Shown here: positions 32,257-37,303 of the stretch, in pieces
How the letters are laid out: each line of letters begins with the position of its first letter
How positions within the stretch are numbered: the first letter of the stretch is position 1
Source: an uncultured Acidimicrobiales bacterium
GTDB lineage: Bacteria > Actinomycetota > Acidimicrobiia > Acidimicrobiales > SHLQ01
Assembly: GCA_938038815.1 (NCBI GenBank)
Contig: CALHTF010000139.1
Location: forward strand, 1-37,303
Direction: 5' to 3'
Length of the DNA stretch: 37,303 bases
The notes under the pieces: generated by a model
The model's database searches: none
What the model saw: the letters and a program-made list of their open reading frames with translations, nothing else
Told to the model about the DNA's origin: nothing
Translations under genes and position numbers: made by a program

Positions 32257-33431
32257 GTAGCGAGCCGACTCGGCAATTCGTCGAGCCGGACACACCCGGT
32301 CTGGTGCATCACGTTGACCAGGTCGTCGTGCAAGATCCGGTACGCGTGGTCGGCACCGTCGTCGCCTAGTGCGCCGAGGCCGAACATAAACGCCCGACCG
32401 GCGAACACGAACGAGGCACCAAGCGCCACGGCGCGAGCCACATCGAGCCCCGACCGAACGCCGCTGTCGAACAACACCGGGGCACGCGAGCCAATCCGAT
32501 CGACGATCGCCGGCAAGGCATCGATCGATGCGACCGACCCATCGAGCTGACGGCCGCCGTGGTTCGAGACCACCACCGAGTCGGCACCTGCCTCCAGCGC
32601 CTTCTCGGCGTCGTCGGGGTTCAGTACGCCCTTGAGTACGAGCGGGCCGTCCCAGAGCTTGCGAACCTCTTCGAGATACCGCCACGACAGGGTCCCGCCA
32701 AGGCTCGCGCCCACAAACCCAGCCGTCTTCGCCATGGTGGCCTCGTCGATGTAGGGCTCGAGTACCCGGAACCGCGGCATGCCGTTTCGGAGCACACCCA
32801 TCGACCATGCCGGACGGGTCGCAGCCCGAGCAACCAACGCGGGCCCGATCTTGGGCGGCACTCGCACACGAGCTTTGCGTTGCCGTTCTCTTCGACTCGC
32901 TGCCGGAACATCGCCGGTGACCACCAAGGTCGTGAAGCCTGCGTCGGCGGCCCGGCGGATCAGGTCGGCCCGCAGATCGTCTTCGCGAGGCGGATACAGC
33001 TGGAACCAACCCATGCCATCGGCCAACGGTCCCGTCACTTCCGGCGCTTCGGTTCCGACGGTGCTCATCACATACGGGATGCGATTGGCCGCTGCCGTTT
33101 TGGCGAGCGACGTATCGGCGCCCGGCCAGATCAGGCCGGTCATGCCGACCGGTGCGACACCGATCGGCGCCGCGTACTTCACCCCAAAGAGTTCGACCTC
33201 GGTCGAGGGCGAGATCAGGCCCTTCAGCAGCTCGGGTACGAAGGTGACTTCTTGCAGCGCCGCCACGTTCCGGTCGAGCGCCCGTTCCGAACCAGTCCCG
33301 CTCGCCAGGTACTCCCAGGCAAAGTGCGGAATCCGCCAACGAGCCCGCCGCTCGAGGTCATCGATCGACGGATACTTGTCCATCGGATCGACCGATGAGC
33401 CCAACCGGTTGGCCCACTGCTTTGCTGCCAT
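32253..33431 (-). CDS. FMN-dependent alpha-hydroxy-acid oxidizing protein
   Basis: A 392-aa TIM-barrel flavoenzyme of the lactate/glycolate/mandelate oxidoreductase family. The catalytic His and substrate-binding Arg are in [13 protein letters not shown], the FMN region includes [12 protein letters not shown] and [20 protein letters not shown], and the active-site Tyr is in GWFQLYPP. It oxidises a 2-hydroxy acid to a 2-oxo acid. No membrane-anchoring insertion is obvious. The ATG at 33431 has a -10-like TACTCT 7 nt upstream. It is divergent from a TauE-type transporter, which might move a related acid anion. Confidence 0.93.
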   Translation of the reverse strand: MAAKQWANRLGSSVDPMDKYPSIDDLERRARWRIPHFAWEYLASGTGSERALDRNVAALQEVTFVPELLKGLISPSTEVELFGVKYAAPIGVAPVGMTGLIWPGADTSLAKTAAANRIPYVMSTVGTEAPEVTGPLADGMGWFQLYPPREDDLRADLIRRAADAGFTTLVVTGDVPAASRRERQRKARVRVPPKIGPALVARAATRPAWSMGVLRNGMPRFRVLEPYIDEATMAKTAGFVGASLGGTLSWRYLEEVRKLWDGPLVLKGVLNPDDAEKALEAGADSVVVSNHGGRQLDGSVASIDALPAIVDRIGSRAPVLFDSGVRSGLDVARAVALGASFVFAGRAFMFGLGALGDDGADHAYRILHDDLVNVMHQTGCVRLDELPSRLAT

Positions 33432-33438
33432 GGCGGCG

Positions 33439-33444
33439 AGAGTA
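33439..33444 (-). promoter_or_regulatory. -10 box, probable leaderless promoter
   Basis: TACTCT on the minus strand, 7 nt before the ATG at 33431. Confidence 0.4.
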
Positions 33445-33477
33445 GCGGAGGGTCGGCGAACCGACTTGGTGCGAACG

Positions 33478-33497
33478 CTAGGTCAACGGTTACCTAG
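33478..33497. promoter_or_regulatory. Possible operator between oxidase and TauE genes
   Basis: CTAGGT-N8-ACCTAG is a perfect 6-bp-arm inverted repeat ending 4 bp before the GTG at 33502. The inverted repeat TCGG-CGAA-CCGA at 33452-33463 lies beside it. The regulator is unknown. Confidence 0.4.
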
Positions 33498-33501
33498 AGG
33501 C

Positions 33502-34218
33502 GTGTCGACCTACGAGATTCTCGCGATCACGGTCTTTGCGATGGCGGGAGCGATCGTGCAGGGATCGATAGGTGTCGGCCTCGCCCTGGTTGCCGGGCCT
33601 GCCTTGTTGGTAATCGACCCATCGTTTGCGCCGGGCCCGCTGCTGCTCGGCGGCCAGGTAGTCGGGCTCCGTCACGTGATCGCCGAGCGCGAGGCGACCG
33701 ACCACGTTGCGTGTCGTCGTTGCCTTATTGGTTTGCCGCTAGGCCTTATCGCCGGACTGGCCGTGCTCGAACTGTTCTCCGAAACGGCCCTCGCCTTGTT
33801 GGTCGGAGGACTCACGATGGTCGCCGCGGCGGCATTGCTCTCCGGACTCAAGCTCGCCCGGAGTTCACGGGTCGAGATGGTGGGCGGTGCGGCATGCACG
33901 TTTGCCAGCGTGACCGCTGGGCTTCCCGGCCCGCCGTTGGTCATTGCCTTCAACGACATGAAACCAGCGGCCATGCGCGGCACCGCGTCGACCTTTGTGA
34001 TGATGGTGGCGGCTATCGGAATGGTGTCGTTGGTGCTCAGCGGCAACTTCGGCGGCGAAGAGGCAAAGCTGACGCTCTGGCTGTTGCCCGGACTCCTGCT
34101 TGGAATCATTGCGTCGCGATGGGTGCGACCCTTCCTCGATCGCAGCTGGTTCCGACCACTCGTGTTAGTAATCGCCTTCATCGGCGGTCTGGCGCTCGTA
34201 CTTCGCCAGGTCCTCTAA
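33502..34218 (+). CDS. TauE/SafE family membrane transporter
   Basis: A 238-aa membrane protein with about eight hydrophobic segments in two related halves. Family marks are GAIVQGSIGVGLALVAGP in the first half and SVTAGLPGPPLVIAFN at the start of the second. TauE/SafE proteins are predicted exporters or importers of sulfite, sulfonates or small organic anions. The GTG at 33502 is chosen because earlier in-frame starts lie inside the oxidase gene; there is no clear Shine-Dalgarno sequence. The stop overlaps that of the convergent aroK gene by 3 bases. Confidence 0.88.
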   Translation: MSTYEILAITVFAMAGAIVQGSIGVGLALVAGPALLVIDPSFAPGPLLLGGQVVGLRHVIAEREATDHVACRRCLIGLPLGLIAGLAVLELFSETALALLVGGLTMVAAAALLSGLKLARSSRVEMVGGAACTFASVTAGLPGPPLVIAFNDMKPAAMRGTASTFVMMVAAIGMVSLVLSGNFGGEEAKLTLWLLPGLLLGIIASRWVRPFLDRSWFRPLVLVIAFIGGLALVLRQVL

Positions 34219-34727
34219 GACTCCAGGTGCACGAGCTGCGCCAGTTCGGCGGCGATCTCGGCGGCCGACCGGTCGTCGGTAACGATCTGGCGGAACCGCC
34301 CGTACGCGCCGGAGCGCTGGTCGAGCAAGCTACGGATCCGGTCCTCGACATCGTCGCCGGCCAACAAGGGCCGTTCGATACCCGAGTCGTCGGAGGCCAC
34401 CCGAGCGATGATCGTTTCGGGCGAGGCCACCAGGGTGAACACATGACCCGTCCGCTCCAACGCGTCGGCGTTGGCGCGGTCGACCATCAGGCCGCCACCC
34501 GTGCCGATCACCAGTCCGGTCTGTTCGGCCAACTCGAGCGTCACGCCGCGCTCGATCGCCCGGAACGCTGGCTCGCCTTGGGTTGCGAACAGTTCGTCGA
34601 TCGGGCCGTGGCGCGAGACGATCAGATCGTCGGTATCGACAAACTCATACCCGAGCACCTCGGCGAGTAGCCGACCGACGGTCGACTTCCCGGTCCCCAT
34701 GAACCCGGTGAGCACAACGTTGGTCAT
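34215..34727 (-). CDS. aroK: Shikimate kinase
   Basis: A 170-aa kinase, shikimate + ATP giving shikimate-3-phosphate. The Walker A is LTGFMGTGKST, the shikimate-binding acids are in FVDTDDLI, FRAIERG carries the R-x-x-E motif and VIGTGGGLM binds shikimate. RPLLAGDD in the lid region carries the conserved Arg. The ATG at 34727 has TAGGCT 7 nt before it; upstream in-frame starts overlap the divergent gene. No aroB or aroC gene is adjacent, but aroQ lies 0.7 kb away on the other strand. Confidence 0.96.
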   Translation of the reverse strand: MTNVVLTGFMGTGKSTVGRLLAEVLGYEFVDTDDLIVSRHGPIDELFATQGEPAFRAIERGVTLELAEQTGLVIGTGGGLMVDRANADALERTGHVFTLVASPETIIARVASDDSGIERPLLAGDDVEDRIRSLLDQRSGAYGRFRQIVTDDRSAAEIAAELAQLVHLES

Positions 34728-34734
34728 CACGCCG

Positions 34735-34740
34735 AGCCTA
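34735..34740 (-). promoter_or_regulatory. -10 box, probable leaderless promoter of aroK
   Basis: TAGGCT on the minus strand, 7 nt before the ATG at 34727. Confidence 0.45.
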
Positions 34741-34782
34741 GATCGGGTGCCATTGGGGCGCGAACAGAATTTCGCCCGACGA

Positions 34783-34788
34783 TACGGT
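34783..34788 (+). promoter_or_regulatory. -10 box, probable leaderless promoter
   Basis: TACGGT, 6 nt before the ATG at 34795 of the DUF427 gene. Confidence 0.4.
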
Positions 34789-34794
34789 CGAGCC

Positions 34795-35361
34795 ATGACA
34801 TCGACATCTGGCCCCGCAGGTCGCAAGGTCCCCGACTGGTTACAAGCCGCCCGCGACCAATGGGAGTGGACGGGCGACAAACGACCCGACTACGCCGTCG
34901 AGCCCGGTCCTGGTCAGGAATCGGTCTGGGACTATCCCCGACCGCCGGCCATCGCCGCCGACACCCGCCTCATCGAAGTCATCGGCCACAACGGGCTCAT
35001 CGCCTCGACCACCACGTCGATTCGAGTGATGGAAACCAGCCTGCCACCGTCGTTCTATCTGCCGCCCGATTCGATCACCGAAGGGGCATTGATCACCGCG
35101 GGTGGAAGCTCACATTGCGAATGGAAAGGACCGGCCGAATACGTCGGCGAACCAGGTGGGCACCCGATCGGGTGGCGCTACCCGCGGCCCTATGACGAGT
35201 TTGCCCAGTACGCCAATTGGGTCTCGTTCTACCCGTCGCGGGTCACCTGCAAGGTCGACGGTGAAGTCGCTCGACCGCAGCAGAGCGAGTTCTACGGAGG
35301 CTGGATAACCAACGAACTCGTCGGCCCGTTCAAGGGCGACCCGGGGTTAACCGGTATCTAA
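34795..35361 (+). CDS. DUF427 family protein
   Basis: A 188-aa soluble protein with one DUF427 domain from about residue 60 to 175. Marks are SIRVMETSLPPSFYLP, SHCEWKGPAEY, YPRPYDEFAQYANWVSFYPS and EFYGGWITNELVGPFKG. The fold is a small beta-rich barrel with an aromatic-rich cleft; no reaction is established. The N-terminal 50 residues are Pro- and Gly-rich. The ATG has TACGGT 6 nt before it. It is divergent from aroK with 67 bp between and precedes aroQ by 29 bp. Confidence 0.9.
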   Translation: MTSTSGPAGRKVPDWLQAARDQWEWTGDKRPDYAVEPGPGQESVWDYPRPPAIAADTRLIEVIGHNGLIASTTTSIRVMETSLPPSFYLPPDSITEGALITAGGSSHCEWKGPAEYVGEPGGHPIGWRYPRPYDEFAQYANWVSFYPSRVTCKVDGEVARPQQSEFYGGWITNELVGPFKGDPGLTGI

Positions 35362-35377
35362 TCCACAATTGCGGCCA

Positions 35378-35383
35378 TATCCT
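35378..35383 (+). promoter_or_regulatory. -10 box, probable leaderless promoter of aroQ
   Basis: TATCCT, 7 nt before the ATG at 35391. Confidence 0.4.
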
Positions 35384-35390
35384 CTAGGGC

Positions 35391-35828
35391 ATGGCGCATT
35401 CGATCTTGGTGCTGAACGGCCCGAACCTGAACCTGCTCGGCACCCGCGAACCAGAGGTGTACGGCACCGACACGCTCGACGACATCGTGGCCGAGCTCAC
35501 GACCTTCGCCGAAGCCAACGGCGCCGAACTACGAGCGGTTCAGTCGAACAACGAAGGCGAATTGATCGATGCACTGCACGACGCCCGCAACTGGGCAGCC
35601 GGGGTGGTGTTTAACCCCGGCGCCTTCACCCACACCAGCATTGCGCTCCGCGACGCAATCGCATCGATCGAGCTGCCGGTGGTGGAGACCCACCTCTCCA
35701 ACGTGCACGCCCGCGAGGAGTTCCGCCACCACTCCTATGTAAGTGGCGTGTGCCTCGGCGTGGTCGCCGGGTTCGGTAAGCACAGCTACCGCGTCGCCCT
35801 CGAAGGACTACTCAGCCACCTTGGCTAG
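35391..35828 (+). CDS. aroQ: Type II 3-dehydroquinate dehydratase
   Basis: A 145-aa enzyme of the shikimate pathway, 3-dehydroquinate to 3-dehydroshikimate, normally a dodecamer. The N-terminal NGPNLNLLGTREPEVYG carries the catalytic Arg and Tyr of the flexible lid, FNPGAFTHTSIALRDAI is the substrate-binding block and ETHLSNVHAREEFRHHS holds the catalytic His. The length is normal and the start is an ATG with TATCCT 7 nt before it. The stop overlaps the TTG of the downstream GNAT gene by 8 nt. Confidence 0.97.
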   Translation: MAHSILVLNGPNLNLLGTREPEVYGTDTLDDIVAELTTFAEANGAELRAVQSNNEGELIDALHDARNWAAGVVFNPGAFTHTSIALRDAIASIELPVVETHLSNVHAREEFRHHSYVSGVCLGVVAGFGKHSYRVALEGLLSHLG

Positions 35829-36312
35829 CGAGCCAACGCTTCGCCCGGCCATCCCAGCCGACGCCGAAACGATCGCCGCGTATCACCACCGCTGCTGGCA
35901 GATCGGCTACCGAGGGCTCATCCCCGACGAGGCACTCGACCAGATGAAGCTGGCCGACCGAGTCGAGCGATGGCACAGCTGGTGCGCTGACCCAGAAACA
36001 TTCCGAACCGTCGTGGCGGTTCTCGACAAGAAGCCGGTGGCTCACACGACCGTCGTCGGCAACCTCATTACCAATGTGTACGTCGACCCCGACTTCTGGC
36101 GACAGGGGCTCGGGCGGATCATGCTCGCCGAAGCCGAGCGCATGATCGCCGACGCAGGTCACACCGAAGCAGTGTTGACCACCGTGGTCGGCAACGAGCC
36201 GGCGTTGGCGCTGTATGAGACCAACGGCTGGATCCGCCAACCTGAACTTCGCCCATCCGAAGTCTTCGGGGTGGTGTTCGACGAACACGAACTCCGCAAG
36301 ACTCTTCGATAG
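35821..36312 (+). CDS. GNAT family N-acetyltransferase
   Basis: A 163-aa acetyltransferase. The acetyl-CoA loop is in NVYVDPDFWRQGLGRIMLAEAE, a variant of the R/Q-x-x-G-x-G/A signature, and VVGNEPALALYETNGWIRQ is the conserved C-terminal block with the Tyr acid and Gly-Trp turn. The acceptor is unknown. The TTG at 35821 (LASEPTLRPAIPADAETIAAY) is chosen because homology starts there; an ATG in frame at 35743 lies inside aroQ. The 8-nt overlap makes it coupled to aroQ. Confidence 0.88.
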   Translation: MASEPTLRPAIPADAETIAAYHHRCWQIGYRGLIPDEALDQMKLADRVERWHSWCADPETFRTVVAVLDKKPVAHTTVVGNLITNVYVDPDFWRQGLGRIMLAEAERMIADAGHTEAVLTTVVGNEPALALYETNGWIRQPELRPSEVFGVVFDEHELRKTLR

Positions 36313-36316
36313 CGAT

Positions 36317-36838
36317 CTACTCGGGGAAAACCCCACCCCAGGTGATCCGGGCGCCTTCGTGGCCGGTTCGGATCACCCAGATGGTGACCAGGATCCCGAG
36401 CAACGCCACCAGCACATTGAGCGCCGTCGCCGCCCGAGCCCAGGTTTGGCCCTGCTCGACCGTGACCGAGTTGCCCGAGCTGATGCCGGGCAGCTCGATG
36501 GGGCCACGCTTGGCGCTCAATTGGCTGATCACCGCCATGGCAAACGCCGACAGGAAGAAAAAAATCGATAGCACCTCGGTCTGTTCCCCAAGTCGTTCGT
36601 GTTTGTCGACCAAGTTCCCGAGCGGACCGATGGCATCTTCGAACGGTTGGCCCGACTTCGACGCCAAAATCGTCGAGATCATTCCGATCAGGGTCGCAAC
36701 CGCTAGTGGCCAACTGAATGTGGCTCGCCACTGTGGCCGGAGGAGCAACGCGAGTGCTCCTACTGCGGCGATCGGCAACAGCACGATCGGGAAGTGCACA
36801 AACAGCGGATGCGCTGGCAGGTTAAAGATCTTCTCCAT
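36317..36838 (-). CDS. DUF2231 membrane protein
   Basis: A 173-aa membrane protein with four hydrophobic segments. LPAHPLFVHFPIVLLPIA at the N-terminus, with two His residues, is the DUF2231 signature; the His pair could bind haem or metal, which is inference. A His in DKHERLGEQTEV lies in the loop after segment two. The function is unproven. The ATG has a GAGGGGG ribosome-binding site just upstream. It follows the cupredoxin gene by 30 bp on the same strand, so it is likely a small redox operon with a copper protein. Confidence 0.85.
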   Translation of the reverse strand: MEKIFNLPAHPLFVHFPIVLLPIAAVGALALLLRPQWRATFSWPLAVATLIGMISTILASKSGQPFEDAIGPLGNLVDKHERLGEQTEVLSIFFFLSAFAMAVISQLSAKRGPIELPGISSGNSVTVEQGQTWARAATALNVLVALLGILVTIWVIRTGHEGARITWGGVFPE

Positions 36839-36868
36839 GGTTCCCCCTCGCCTCGAACCTACTCGGCT

Positions 36869-37303
36869 CTAGTTCACCGTGACGGAAAGGACCTGGCCCT
36901 TGGCCGCGTGACTGTTTGGGCTGGTCGCACCAATGTTGCAGTAGAAGACATAGTTACCCGGTTCGAGGTCGAACGAGATCGACTCGGACTCGCCGGCGTT
37001 GAGCACACCGGTCTTGCCGAGGTTGTCGGCTCCTAAGGCGCCTTCGTCGATGCCGCCGCTGCCGGTCAGGGTCAATTCCTCGTAACTGTTTCCCTTGGTG
37101 ATGCCGAACTCATGGGGGAAGTTGCCGTCGTTGACCACGTCAAAGGTGACCGTTCCGGCGGCAAAGACCGCTTCGGTCACGATGGTAAAATCACCGAGCG
37201 AAACCGGAGTCGCCGCAGCTGATGCGTCGGCCTCGGGCGCCGCAGTGTCGTCCGGAGTGTCGGTCGGAGCGTCGGTGGCCGCCGGGGCCTCGCTCGCCGC
37301 CGG
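36869..37303 (-). CDS. Cupredoxin, C-terminal part (runs off window)
   Basis: A copper-protein domain whose N-terminus lies past 37303. The visible 144 aa begin with an Ala/Pro/Thr/Asp-rich linker (about 40 residues), consistent with a secreted or lipid-anchored protein. The domain has the ligand His in FPHEFGI and the Cys in YVFYCNIG, with a second His in SHAAKGQ. The axial Met of plastocyanin-like proteins appears replaced by Gln, as in stellacyanins. The GTG inside the domain at 37180 is not the start, because the frame stays open and plausible upstream. It is the upstream partner of the DUF2231 gene. Confidence 0.85.
   Translation of the reverse strand, partial: PAASEAPAATDAPTDTPDDTAAPEADASAAATPVSLGDFTIVTEAVFAAGTVTFDVVNDGNFPHEFGITKGNSYEELTLTGSGGIDEGALGADNLGKTGVLNAGESESISFDLEPGNYVFYCNIGATSPNSHAAKGQVLSVTVN

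Noticed and set aside
31759..33339. A 526-codon open frame on the minus strand
   Set aside because: It runs antisense or out of frame through the oxidase and Cys-rich genes, which have clear family motifs. Its product is Arg/Gly-rich with no recognisable domain, as expected from GC-rich shadow frames.
34757..34776. Possible third copy of the 52-bp repeat (GCGCGAACAGAATTTCGCC)
   Set aside because: Only about 20 bases resemble one end of the repeat, the palindromic core is missing, and it lies in the aroK/DUF427 promoter region, so chance similarity is likely.
1..37303. tRNA, rRNA, insertion sequences or prophage genes
   Set aside because: I saw no cloverleaf-like segments, transposase or integrase motifs, or terminal inverted repeats with a transposase frame. 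A tRNA scan would settle the first point.

Overview
This is a GC-rich, gene-dense bacterial chromosome segment with no phage, transposase, rRNA or tRNA signature. A three-subunit FGAM synthase (PurS, PurQ, small PurL), a PurF with a propeptide and four cluster-type cysteines, a PhoP-like 11-bp direct-repeat box, many GTG/TTG starts and TAnnnT -10 boxes sitting 6-8 nt before start codons all fit Actinomycetota. I infer an Acidimicrobiia-like lineage, but this placement is not proven by the sequence. About 42 protein genes are supported.

Layout. 1-2.0 kb: a DegV C-terminus, then pyrE and a HAD hydrolase (minus strand), then a DUF1697 protein. 2.0-4.5 kb: a TerC membrane protein, a 67-bp tandem repeat made from the end of a LysR gene, that LysR gene, and its palindromic operator. 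4.5-14 kb is the nucleotide and one-carbon island: purM, purF, a TfoX-like protein, purL, a PhyH dioxygenase, metF, an ArsR-methyltransferase fusion regulator with a 32-bp inverted-repeat operator, then purS and purQ. These genes join purine synthesis to folate/methionine metabolism. 14-16 kb: a YeiH-type transporter with its divergent LysR regulator. 16-21.4 kb: an ABC-2 exporter pair, a methyltransferase, an isopenicillin-N-synthase-like oxygenase, a nitroreductase and a quinone reductase, with two large bidirectional hairpin terminators.

21.4-26.7 kb (minus strand): a class-III aminotransferase, a sulfotransferase-like protein, an orphan PstS-type phosphate-binding lipoprotein behind a PHO box, a conserved unknown that may be a nuclease-fold/winged-helix protein, and phenylacetate-CoA ligase. 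26.7-30.6 kb: a FAH-family hydrolase, a hemolysin-III-type membrane protein, a compact P450-like protein, a second IPNS-like oxygenase and an unknown protein. 30.7-34.2 kb: a LysR regulator with a cysteine-rich protein, an FMN alpha-hydroxyacid oxidase and a TauE-type transporter. 34.2-37.3 kb: aroK and aroQ around a DUF427 protein, a GNAT acetyltransferase, a DUF2231 membrane protein and a partial cupredoxin.

The most interesting items are a 52-bp palindromic repeat found twice in opposite orientations (12.9 and 28.3 kb), the ArsR-methyltransferase/metF module with its exact operator, the uncharacterised protein starting at an apparent CTG codon fused to the paaK stop, the compact P450-like protein, and the recurring leaderless-promoter pattern. 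All family names come from recognising motifs by eye; no database search was run.
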